Assembly (NCBI GenBank): GCA_037893245.1 | Contig: JBAIAA010001578.1 | Span: 1-64,000 of the forward strand | Direction of reading: 5' to 3' | Source of the DNA: Crossaster papposus | Taxonomy: Eukaryota; Echinodermata; Asteroidea; Velatida; Solasteridae | Length of the DNA stretch: 64,000 nucleotides | Part shown: positions 53,028 to 64,000 of the stretch, piece by piece | Position numbering within the stretch: the first letter of the stretch is position 1 | How the letters are laid out: every line of letters starts with the position of its first letter | The notes under the pieces: model-generated | What the model saw: the letters and a program-made list of their open reading frames with translations, nothing else | The model's database searches: none | What the model was told of the DNA's origin: nothing | Position numbers and translations under genes: made by a program

Positions 53028-55956
53028 TATTTAACTCGAGGGCTTGTTCCCACATCATGTGTTTATTTCTTATGCACACTTCTTTCCCTTTACATATTTC
53101 TTATGCACACTTCTTTCCCTTTACATATTTCTTATGCACACTTCTTTCCCTTTACATATTTCTTATGCACACTTCTTTCCCTTTACATATTTCTTATGCA
53201 CACTTCTTTCCCTTTACATATTTCTTATGCACACTTCTTTCCCTTAACATATTTAACTCGAGGGCTTGTTCCCACATCATGTGTTTATTTCTTATGCACA
53301 CTTCTTTCCCTTTACATATTTCTTATGCACACTTCTTTCCCTTTACATATTTCTTATGCACACTTCTTTCCCTTTACATATTTCTTATGCACACTTCTTT
53401 CCCTTTACATATTTCTTATGCACACTTCTTTCCCTTTACATATTTCTTATGCACACTTCTTTCCCTTTACATATTTCTTATGCACACTTCTTTCCCTTTA
53501 CATATTTCTTATGCACACTTCTTTCCTTTTACATATTTCTTATGCACACTTCTTTCCCTTTACATATTTCTTATGCACACTTCTTTCCCTTTACATATTT
53601 CTTATGCACACTTCATTCCCTTTACATATTTCTTATGCACACTTCTTTCCCTTTACATATTTCTTATGCACACTTCTTTCCCTTTACATATTTCTTATGC
53701 ACACTTCTTTCACTTTACATATTTCTTATGCACACTTCTTTTCCTTTACATATTTCTTATGCACACTTCTTTCCCTTTACATATTTCTTATGCACACTTC
53801 TTTTCCTTTACATATTTCTTATGCACACTTCTTTCCCTTTACATATTTCTTATGCACACTTCTTTCCCTTTACATATTTAACTCGAGGGCTTGTTCCCAC
53901 ATCATGTGTTTATTTCTTATGCACACTTCTTTCCCTTTACATATTTCTTATGCACACTTCTTTCCCTTTACATATTTCTTATGCACACTTCTTTCCCTTT
54001 ACATATTGCTTATGCACACTTCTTTCCCTTTACATATTTCTTATGCACACTTCTTTCCCTTTACATATTTCTTATGCACACTTCTTTCCCTTTACATATT
54101 TCTTATGCACACTTCTTTCCCTTTACATATTTCTTATGCACACTTCTTTCCCTTTACATATTTCTTATGCACACTTCTTTCCCTTTACATATTTCTTATG
54201 CACACTTCTTTCCCTTTACATATTTCTTATGCACACTTCTTTCCCTTTACATATTTCTTATGCACACTTCTTTCCCTTTACATATTTCTTATGCACACTT
54301 CTTTCCCTTTACATATTTCTTATGCACACTTCTTTCCCTTTACATATTTCTTATGCACACTTATTTCCCTTTACATATTTCTTATGCACACTTCTTTCCC
54401 TTTACATATTTCTTATGCACACTTCTTTCCCTTTACATATTTCTTATGCACACTTCTTTCCCTTTACATATTTCTTATGCACACTTCTTTCCCTTTACAT
54501 ATTTCTTATGCACACTTCTTTCCCTTTACATATTTCTTATGCACACTTCTTTCCTTTTACATATTTCTTATGCACACTTCTTTCCCTTTACATATTTCTT
54601 ATGCACACTTCTTTCCCTTTACATATTTCTTATGCACACTTCTTTCCCTTTACATATTTCTTATGCACACTTCTTTCCCTTTACATATTTCTTATGCACA
54701 CTTCTTTCCCTTTACATATTTCTTATGCACACTTCTTTCCCTTTGCATATTTCTTATGCACACTTCTTTCCCTTTACATATTTCTTATGCACACTTCTTT
54801 CCCTTTACATATTTCTTATGCACACTTCTTTCCCTTTACATATTTCTTATGCACACTTCTTTCCCTTTACATATTTCTTATGCACACTTCTTTCCCTTTA
54901 CATATTTCTTATGCACACTTCTTTCCCTTTACATATTTCTTATGCACACTTCTTTCCCTTTACATATTTCTTATGCACACTTCTTTCCCTTTACATATTT
55001 CTTATGCACACTTCTTTCCCTTTACATATTTCTTATGCACACTTCTTTCCCTTTACATATTTCTTATGCACACTTCTTTCCCTTTACATATTTATTATGC
55101 ACACTTCTTTCCCTTTACATATTTCTTATGCACACTTCTTTCCCTTTACATATTTCTTATGCACACTTCTTTCCCTTTACATATTTCTTATGCACACTTC
55201 TTTCCCTTTACATATTTCTTATGCACACTTCTTTCCCTTTACATATTTCTTATGCACACTTCTTTCCCTTTACATATTTCTTATGCACACTTCTTTCCCT
55301 TTACATATTTCTTATGCACACTTCTTTCCCTTTACATATTTCTTATGCACACTTCTTTCCCTTTACATATTTCTTATGCACACTTCTTTCCCTTTACATA
55401 TTTCTTATGCACACTTCTTTCCCTTTACATATTTCTTATGCACACTTCTTTCCCTTTACATATTTCTTATGCACACTTCTTTAACTTTACATATTTCTTA
55501 TGCACACTTCTTTCCCTTTACATATTTCTTATGCACACTTCTTTCCCTTTACATATTTCTTATGCACACTTCTTTCCCTTTACATATTTCTTATGCACAC
55601 TTCTTTCCCTTTACATATTGCTTATGCACACTTCTTTCCCTTTACATATTTCTTATGCACACTTCTTTCCCTTTACATATTTCTTATGCACACTTCTTTC
55701 CCTTTACATATTTCTTATGCACACTTCTTTCCCTTTACATATTTCTCATGCACACTTCTTTCCCTTTACATATTTCTTATGCACACTTCTTTCCCTTTAC
55801 ATATTTCTTATGCACACTTCTTTCCCTTTACATATTTCTTATGCACACTTCTTTCCCTTTACATATTTCTTATGCACACTTCTTTCCCTTTACATATTTC
55901 TTATGCACACTTCTTTCCCTTTACATATTTCTTATGCACACTTCTTTCCCTTTACA
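53028..55956. repeat. 2,929-bp duplication, copy 1 (B A6 B A19 B A66)
   Basis: B units start at 53028, 53250 and 53875. Markers are CCCTTAACATA (53246), CTTCATTCCC (53614), TTTCACTTTAC (near 53711) and TATTGCTTATG (54008). Each recurs exactly 2,929 bp downstream. CTTTAACTTTAC lies near 55482. Confidence 0.94.
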
Positions 55957-56803
55957 TATTTAACTCGAGGGCTTGTTCCCACATCATGTGTTTATTTCTT
56001 ATGCACACTTCTTTCCCTTTACATATTTCTTATGCACACTTCTTTCCCTTTACATATTTCTTATGCACACTTCTTTCCCTTTACATATTTCTTATGCACA
56101 CTTCTTTCCCTTTACATATTTCTTATGCACACTTCTTTCCCTTTACATATTTCTTATGCACACTTCTTTCCCTTAACATATTTAACTCGAGGGCTTGTTC
56201 CCACATCATGTGTTTATTTCTTATGCACACTTCTTTCCCTTTACATATTTCTTATGCACACTTCTTTCCCTTTACATATTTCTTATGCACACTTCTTTCC
56301 CTTTACATATTTCTTATGCACACTTCTTTCCCTTTACATATTTCTTATGCACACTTCTTTCCCTTTACATATTTCTTATGCACACTTCTTTCCCTTTACA
56401 TATTTCTTATGCACACTTCTTTCCCTTTACATATTTCTTATGCACACTTCTTTCCTTTTACATATTTCTTATGCACACTTCTTTCCCTTTACATATTTCT
56501 TATGCACACTTCTTTCCCTTTACATATTTCTTATGCACACTTCATTCCCTTTACATATTTCTTATGCACACTTCTTTCCCTTTACATATTTCTTATGCAC
56601 ACTTCTTTCCCTTTACATATTTCTTATGCACACTTCTTTCACTTTACATATTTCTTATGCACACTTCTTTTCCTTTACATATTTCTTATGCACACTTCTT
56701 TCCCTTTACATATTTCTTATGCACACTTCTTTTCCTTTACATATTTCTTATGCACACTTCTTTCCCTTTACATATTTCTTATGCACACTTCTTTCCCTTT
56801 ACA
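55957..56803. repeat. 2,929-bp duplication, copy 2, B-containing part (B A6 B A19)
   Basis: B units start at 55957 and 56179. The CCCTTAACATA (56175), CTTCATTCCC (near 56543) and TTTCACTTTAC (near 56640) marks match copy 1. The match continues past the B at 56804 at least to TATTGCTTATG (56937), after which the copies diverge. Confidence 0.94.
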
Positions 56804-57229
56804 TATTTAACTCGAGGGCTTGTTCCCACATCATGTGTTTATTTCTTATGCACACTTCTTTCCCTTTACATATTTCTTATGCACACTTCTTTCCCTTTAC
56901 ATATTTCTTATGCACACTTCTTTCCCTTTACATATTGCTTATGCACACTTCTTTCCCTTTACATATTTCTTATGCACACTTCTTTCCCTTTACATATTTC
57001 TTATGCACACTTCTTTCCCTTTACATATTTCTTATGCACACTTCTTTCCCTTTACATATTTCTTATGCACACTTCTTTCCCTTTACATATTTCTTATGCA
57101 CACTTCTTTCCCTTTACATATTTCTTATGCACACTTCTTTCCCTTTACATATTTCTTATGCACACTTCTTTCCCTTTACATATTTCTTATGCACACTTCT
57201 TTCCCTTTACATATTTCTTATGCACACTT

Positions 57230-59306
57230 ATTTCCCTTTACATATTTCTTATGCACACTTCTTTCCCTTTACATATTTCTTATGCACACTTCTTTCCCTT
57301 TACATATTTCTTATGCACACTTCTTTCCCTTTACATATTTCTTATGCACACTTCTTTCCCTTTACATATTTCTTATGCACACTTCTTTCCCTTTACATAT
57401 TTCTTATGCACACTTCTTTCCTTTTACATATTTCTTATGCACACTTCTTTCCCTTTACATATTTCTTATGCACACTTCTTTCCCTTTACATATTTCTTAT
57501 GCACACTTCTTTCCCTTTACATATTTCTTATGCACACTTCTTTCCCTTTACATATTTCTTATGCACACTTCTTTCCCTTTACATATTTCTTATGCACACT
57601 TCTTTCCCTTTGCATATTTCTTATGCACACTTCTTTCCCTTTACATATTTCTTATGCACACTTCTTTCCCTTTACATATTTCTTATGCACACTTCTTTCC
57701 CTTTACATATTTCTTATGCACACTTCTTTCCCTTTACATATTTCTTATGCACACTTCTTTCCCTTTACATATTTCTTATGCACACTTCTTTCCCTTTACA
57801 TATTTCTTATGCACACTTCTTTCCCTTTACATATTTCTTATGCACACTTCTTTCCCTTTACATATTTCTTATGCACACTTCTTTCCCTTTACATATTTCT
57901 TATGCACACTTCTTTCCCTTTACATATTTCTTATGCACACTTCTTTCCCTTTACATATTTATTATGCACACTTCTTTCCCTTTACATATTTCTTATGCAC
58001 ACTTCTTTCCCTTTACATATTTCTTATGCACACTTCTTTCCCTTTACATATTTCTTATGCACACTTCTTTCCCTTTACATATTTCTTATGCACACTTCTT
58101 TCCCTTTACATATTTCTTATGCACACTTCTTTCCCTTTACATATTTCTTATGCACACTTCTTTCCCTTTACATATTTCTTATGCACACTTCTTTCCCTTT
58201 ACATATTTCTTATGCACACTTCTTTCCCTTTACATATTTCTTATGCACACTTCTTTCCCTTTACATATTTCTTATGCACACTTCTTTCCCTTTACATATT
58301 TCTTATGCACACTTCTTTCCCTTTACATATTTCTTATGCACACTTCTTTAACTTTACATATTTCTTATGCACACTTCTTTCCCTTTACATATTTCTTATG
58401 CACACTTCTTTCCCTTTACATATTTCTTATGCACACTTCTTTCCCTTTACATATTTCTTATGCACACTTCTTTCCCTTTACATATTGCTTATGCACACTT
58501 CTTTCCCTTTACATATTTCTTATGCACACTTCTTTCCCTTTACATATTTCTTATGCACACTCCTTTCCCTTTACATATTTCTTATGCACACTCCTTTCCC
58601 TTTACATATTTCTTATGCACACTTCTTTCCCTTTACATATTTCTTATGCACACTTATTTCCCTTTACATATTTCTTATGCACACTTCTTTCCCTTTACAT
58701 ATTTCTTATGCACACTTCTTTCCCTTTACATATTTCTTATGCACACTTCTTTCCCTTTACATATTTCTTATGCACACTTCTTTCCCTTTACATATTTCTT
58801 ATGCACACTTCTTTCCCTTTACATATTTCTTATGCACACTTCTTTCCCTTTGCATATTTCTTATGCACACTTCTTTCCCTTTACATATTTCTTATGCACA
58901 CTTCTTTCCCTTTACATATTTCTTATGCACACTTCTTTCCCTTTACATATTTCTTATGCACACTTCTTTCCCTTTACATATTTCTTATGCACACTTCTTT
59001 CCCTTTACATATTTCTTATGCACACTTCTTTCCCTTTACATATTTCTTATGCACACTTCTTTCCCTTTACATATTTCTTATGCACACTTCTTTCCCTTTA
59101 CATATTTCTTATGCACACTTCTTTCCCTTTACATATTTCTTATGCACACTTCTTTCCCTTTACATATTTCTTATGCACACTTCTTTCCCTTTACATATTT
59201 CTTATGCACACTTCTTTCCCTTTACATATTTCTTATGCACACTTCTTTCCCTTTACATATTTCTTATGCACACTTCTTTCCCTTTACATATTTCTTATGC
59301 ACACTT
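57230..59306. repeat. 2,077-bp (67 A) tandem duplication, copy 1
   Basis: Markers are ACTTATTTCCC (57230), TTCCTTTTAC (57421), CTTTGCATA (57612), TTTATTATG (57961), CTTTAACTTTAC (near 58348), TATTGCTTATG (near 58487), a CACTCC pair (58560/58591) and CTTTGCATA (58852). All recur at +2,077. The exact edges are uncertain because they fall in consensus units. Confidence 0.92.
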
Positions 59307-61383
59307 ATTTCCCTTTACATATTTCTTATGCACACTTCTTTCCCTTTACATATTTCTTATGCACACTTCTTTCCCTTTACATATTTCTTATGCACACTTC
59401 TTTCCCTTTACATATTTCTTATGCACACTTCTTTCCCTTTACATATTTCTTATGCACACTTCTTTCCCTTTACATATTTCTTATGCACACTTCTTTCCTT
59501 TTACATATTTCTTATGCACACTTCTTTCCCTTTACATATTTCTTATGCACACTTCTTTCCCTTTACATATTTCTTATGCACACTTCTTTCCCTTTACATA
59601 TTTCTTATGCACACTTCTTTCCCTTTACATATTTCTTATGCACACTTCTTTCCCTTTACATATTTCTTATGCACACTTCTTTCCCTTTGCATATTTCTTA
59701 TGCACACTTCTTTCCCTTTACATATTTCTTATGCACACTTCTTTCCCTTTACATATTTCTTATGCACACTTCTTTCCCTTTACATATTTCTTATGCACAC
59801 TTCTTTCCCTTTACATATTTCTTATGCACACTTCTTTCCCTTTACATATTTCTTATGCACACTTCTTTCCCTTTACATATTTCTTATGCACACTTCTTTC
59901 CCTTTACATATTTCTTATGCACACTTCTTTCCCTTTACATATTTCTTATGCACACTTCTTTCCCTTTACATATTTCTTATGCACACTTCTTTCCCTTTAC
60001 ATATTTCTTATGCACACTTCTTTCCCTTTACATATTTATTATGCACACTTCTTTCCCTTTACATATTTCTTATGCACACTTCTTTCCCTTTACATATTTC
60101 TTATGCACACTTCTTTCCCTTTACATATTTCTTATGCACACTTCTTTCCCTTTACATATTTCTTATGCACACTTCTTTCCCTTTACATATTTCTTATGCA
60201 CACTTCTTTCCCTTTACATATTTCTTATGCACACTTCTTTCCCTTTACATATTTCTTATGCACACTTCTTTCCCTTTACATATTTCTTATGCACACTTCT
60301 TTCCCTTTACATATTTCTTATGCACACTTCTTTCCCTTTACATATTTCTTATGCACACTTCTTTCCCTTTACATATTTCTTATGCACACTTCTTTCCCTT
60401 TACATATTTCTTATGCACACTTCTTTAACTTTACATATTTCTTATGCACACTTCTTTCCCTTTACATATTTCTTATGCACACTTCTTTCCCTTTACATAT
60501 TTCTTATGCACACTTCTTTCCCTTTACATATTTCTTATGCACACTTCTTTCCCTTTACATATTGCTTATGCACACTTCTTTCCCTTTACATATTTCTTAT
60601 GCACACTTCTTTCCCTTTACATATTTCTTATGCACACTCCTTTCCCTTTACATATTTCTTATGCACACTCCTTTCCCTTTACATATTTCTTATGCACACT
60701 TCTTTCCCTTTACATATTTCTTATGCACACTTATTTCCCTTTACATATTTCTTATGCACACTTCTTTCCCTTTACATATTTCTTATGCACACTTCTTTCC
60801 CTTTACATATTTCTTATGCACACTTCTTTCCCTTTACATATTTCTTATGCACACTTCTTTCCCTTTACATATTTCTTATGCACACTTCTTTCCCTTTACA
60901 TATTTCTTATGCACACTTCTTTCCCTTTGCATATTTCTTATGCACACTTCTTTCCCTTTACATATTTCTTATGCACACTTCTTTCCCTTTACATATTTCT
61001 TATGCACACTTCTTTCCCTTTACATATTTCTTATGCACACTTCTTTCCCTTTACATATTTCTTATGCACACTTCTTTCCCTTTACATATTTCTTATGCAC
61101 ACTTCTTTCCCTTTACATATTTCTTATGCACACTTCTTTCCCTTTACATATTTCTTATGCACACTTCTTTCCCTTTACATATTTCTTATGCACACTTCTT
61201 TCCCTTTACATATTTCTTATGCACACTTCTTTCCCTTTACATATTTCTTATGCACACTTCTTTCCCTTTACATATTTCTTATGCACACTTCTTTCCCTTT
61301 ACATATTTCTTATGCACACTTCTTTCCCTTTACATATTTCTTATGCACACTTCTTTCCCTTTACATATTTCTTATGCACACTT
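59307..61383. repeat. 2,077-bp (67 A) tandem duplication, copy 2
   Basis: Matching markers lie at 59307, 59498, 59689, 60038, near 60425, near 60564, 60637/60668 and 60929. Between the last marker and the copy end I see only consensus units. Confidence 0.92.
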
Positions 61384-62667
61384 CTTTCCCTTTACATATT
61401 TCTTATGCACACTTCTTTCCCTTTACATATTTCTTATGCACACTTCTTTCCCTTTACATATTTCTTATGCACACTTCTTTCCCTTTACATATTTCTTATG
61501 CACACTTCTTTCCCTTTACATATTTCTTATGCACACTTCTTTCCCTTTACATATTTCTTATGCACACTTCTTTCCCTTTACATATTTCTTATGCACACTT
61601 CTTTCCCTTTACATATTTCTTATGCACACTTCTTTCCCTTTACATATTTCTTATGCACACTTCTTTCCCTTTACATATTTCTTATGCACACTTCTTTCCC
61701 TTTACATATTTCTTATGCACACTTCTTTCCCTTTACATATTTCTTATGCACACTTCTTTCCCTTTACATATTTCTTATGCACACTTCTTTCCCTTTACAT
61801 ATTTCTTATGCACACTCCTTTCCCTTTACATATTTCTTATGCACACTCCTTTCCCTTTACATATTTCTTATGCACACTTCTTTCCCTTTACATATTTCTT
61901 ATGCACACTTCTTTCCCTTTACATATTTCTTATGCACACTTCTTTCCCTTTACATATTTCTTATGCACACTTCTTTCCCTTTACATATTTCTTATGCACA
62001 CTTCTTTCCCTTTACATATTTCTTATGCACACTTCTTTCCCTTTACATATTTCTTATGCACACTTCCTTCCCTTTACATATTTCTTATGCACACTTCTTT
62101 CCCTTTACATATTTCTTATGCACACTTCTTTCCCTTTACATATTTCTTATGCACACTTCTTTCCCTTTACATATTTCTTATGCACACTTCTTTCCCTTTA
62201 CATATTTCTTATGCACACTTCTTTCCCTTTACATATTTCTTATGCACACTTCTTTCCCTTTACATATTTCTTATGCACACTTCTTTCCCTTTACATATTT
62301 CTTATGCACACTTCTTTCCCTTTACATATTTCTTATGCACACTTCTTTCCCTTTACATATTTCTTATGCACACTTCTTTCCCTTTACATATTTCTTATGC
62401 ACACTTCTTTCCCTTTACATATTTCTTATGCACACTTCTTTCTCTTTACATTTTTCTTATGCACACTTCTTTCCCTTTACATATTTCTTATGCACACTTC
62501 TCTCCCTTTACATATTTCTTATGCACACTTCTTTCCCTTTACATATTTCTTATGCACACTTCTTTCCCTTTACATATTTCTTATGCACACTTCTTTCCCT
62601 TTACATATTTCTTATGCACACTTCTTTCCCTTTACATATTTCTTATGCACACTTCTTTCCCTTTACA

Positions 62668-63503
62668 TATTTAACTCGAGGGCTTGTTCCCACATCATGT
62701 GTTTATTTCTTATGCACACTTCTTTCCCTTTACATATTTCTTATGCACACTTCTTTCCCTTTACATATTTCTTATGCACACTACTTTCCCTTTACATATT
62801 TCTTATGCACACTTCTTTCTCTTTACATATTTCTTATGCACACTTCTTTCCCTTTACATATTTCTTATGCACACTTCTTTCCCTTTACATATTTCTTATG
62901 CACACTTCTTTCCCTTTACATATTTCTTATGCACACTTCTTTCCCTTTACATATTTCTTATGCACACTTCTTTCCCTTTACATATTTCTTATGCACACTT
63001 CTTTCCCTTTACATATTTCTTATGCACACTTCTTTCCCTTTACATATTTCTTATGCACACTTCTTTCCCTTTACATATTTCTTATGCACACTTCTTTCCC
63101 TTTACATATTTCTTATGCACACTTCTTTCCCTTTACATATTTCTGATGCACACTTCTTTCCCTTTACATATTTCTTATGCACACTTCTTTCCCTTTACAT
63201 ATTTAACTCGAGGGCTTGTTCCCACATCATGTGTTTATTTCTTATGCACACTTCTTTCCCTTTACATATTTAACTCGAGGGCTTGTTCCCACATCATGTG
63301 TTTATTTCTTATGCACACTTCTTTCCCTTTACATATTTAACTCGAGGGCTTGTTCCCACATCATGTGTTTATTTCTTATGCACACTTCTTTCCCTTTACA
63401 TATTTAACTCGAGGGCTTGTTCCCACATCATGTGTTTATTTCTTATGCACACTTCTTTCCCTTTACATATTTAACTCGAGGGCTTGTCCCGACATCATGT
63501 GTT
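62668..63503. repeat. Cassette copy 8: B A16 (B A)x4 B#
   Basis: B units start at 62668, 63200, 63267, 63334, 63401 and 63468 (B#, CCCGACATC). It lies about 15 kb from the other seven copies. The B A16 inner part and 67-bp spacing match cassette 4. Inner variants are CACTACTTT near 62782, TTTCTCTTTAC near 62819 and TTTCTGATG near 63144. Confidence 0.95.
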
Positions 63504-63968
63504 TATTTCTTATGCACACTTCTTTCCCTTTACATATTTCTTATGCACACTTCTTTCCCTTTACATATTTCTTATGCACACTTCTTTCCCTTTACATATT
63601 TCTTATGCACACTTCTTTCCCTTTACATATTTCTTATGCACACTTCTTTCCCTTTACATAATTCTTATGCACACTTCTTTCCCTTTACATATTTCTTATG
63701 CACACTTCTTTCCCTTTACATATTTCTTATGCACACTTCTTTCCCTTTACATATTTCTTATGCACACTTCTTTCCCTTTACATATTTCTTATGCACACTT
63801 CTTTCCCTTTACATATTTCTTATGCACACTTCTTTCCCTTTACATATTTCTTATGCACACTTCTTTCCCTTTACATATTTCTTATGCACACTTCTTTCCC
63901 TTTACATATTTCTTATGCACACTTCTTTCCCTTTACATATTTCTTATGCACACTTCTTTCCCTTTACA
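63504..63968. repeat. 15 A units
   Basis: Fifteen A units. One variant, TACATAATTC, lies near 63661; the same change is in the B A3 elements near 19653 and 22456. Confidence 0.93.
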
Positions 63969-64000
63969 TATTTAACTCGAGGGCTTGTTCCCACATCATG
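63969..64000 (+). repeat. Monomer B, cut by the window end (32 of 36 bp)
   Basis: Consensus B through CACATCATG, ending at the window edge. It shows that the array runs on beyond the window. Confidence 0.97.

Larger units (their letters stand above)
56804..62667. repeat. B + 188 A, longest B-free run
   Basis: One B followed by 188 A units (5,828 bp) with no net length change. It contains a 2,077-bp (67-unit) tandem duplication at 57230-61383. Pairs of adjacent CACTCCTTTCC units occur near 58560/58591, 60637/60668 and 61816/61847. Late variants include CTTCCTTCCC near 62067, ACATTTTTC near 62451 and CTTCTCTCCC near 62501. Confidence 0.94.
1..64000. repeat. Two-monomer satellite DNA array (A = 31 bp, B = 36 bp), entire window
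   Basis: The window consists only of head-to-tail copies of a 31-bp monomer (A, about 1,941 copies) interrupted by 107 copies of a 36-bp monomer (B). Unit boundaries, set at TATTT, account for every base once about 30 small indels are included. The A unit is 32% GC, with 15 T, 9 C, 6 A and 1 G on the plus strand. All units share one orientation. No unique flank is present, so both array ends lie outside the window. Scale, lack of coding content and nested block duplications fit eukaryotic heterochromatic satellite DNA. The species and the satellite family name are not recognisable from sequence alone. Confidence 0.98.

Noticed and set aside
1-64000. CRISPR array (36-bp B repeats with spacers between them)
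   Set aside because: B length and dyad resemble a CRISPR repeat, but the 'spacers' are identical tandem 31-mers in multiples from 1 to 188, there are no cas genes, and the sequence between B units is not diverse.
1-64000. Centromeric satellite with CENP-B boxes
   Set aside because: I see no match to the CENP-B box pattern in A or B. A centromeric role is possible but has no direct support here.
1-64000. Telomeric repeat array
   Set aside because: The 31-bp and 36-bp units contain no short telomere-type G-rich repeat (TTAGGG, TTTAGGG or similar) on either strand.
1-64000. Reverse-strand genes
   Set aside because: The reverse complement of each A unit contains TAA twice. Because 31 is not a multiple of 3, every frame is stopped within a few units. 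No tRNA or rRNA-like sequence is visible.
1-64000. G-quadruplex-forming array on the minus strand
   Set aside because: There is one GGG per 31 bp, leaving loops of 28 bases, far longer than in stable quadruplexes.

Overview
The whole 64,000-base window is one tandem satellite DNA array. I find no protein gene, RNA gene, mobile element, CRISPR array or unique sequence in it. Two monomers account for every base. Monomer A is 31 bp (reference copy 37-67). Monomer B is 36 bp (reference copy 1-36) and carries the CTCGAG hexamer and the 11-bp dyad CACATCATGTG. Both begin with TATTT and lie in the same orientation throughout. By hand count there are 1,941 A units and 107 B units. One B is 33 bp and the last is cut by the window end. 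The net length change from all small indels is -16 bp within A runs and -3 bp in the short B. With those corrections the predicted length from base 1 to the last B start equals the observed 63,968 bp. The array is open at both ends, so the true array is longer than 64 kb.

The organism cannot be named from this sequence. A non-coding two-monomer satellite of this size, with nested segmental duplications, is typical of eukaryotic heterochromatin (pericentromeric, subtelomeric, or a sex or B chromosome). I know of no prokaryotic replicon that looks like this. I do not recognise the monomer as a named satellite family.

Layout. 1-9116: B units 1-62 A units apart, with a 563-bp block present three times and a 2,216-bp higher-order period. 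9117-12215: a 1,534-bp tandem duplication. 12216-13797: a decayed B followed by very uniform A units. 13798-34843: long A runs between B units, carrying repeated copies of marker mutations and a 2,078-bp duplication. 34844-47980: B-rich cassette region, in which a module (B A B* A16 and then five B units 67 bp apart, the last a distinctive variant B#) recurs complete or partial seven times. 47981-51235: 105 A units, the last 97 of which look identical. 51236-62667: short B spacings, then a 2,929-bp duplication, then a B-free run of 188 A units containing a 2,077-bp duplication. 62668-64000: an eighth copy of the cassette and a partial B.

Nothing here works as genes together. The very long forward open frames (up to 4,422 codons) are an arithmetic by-product. 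The A unit has no stop triplet in any forward frame, and 31 is 1 modulo 3, so reading cycles through all three frames. The information in the window is evolutionary: where the B units lie, and which rare mutations are shared, records how blocks were copied by unequal exchange or replication-based amplification. All counts and offsets were made by eye and arithmetic; a tandem-repeat program should be used to confirm them.
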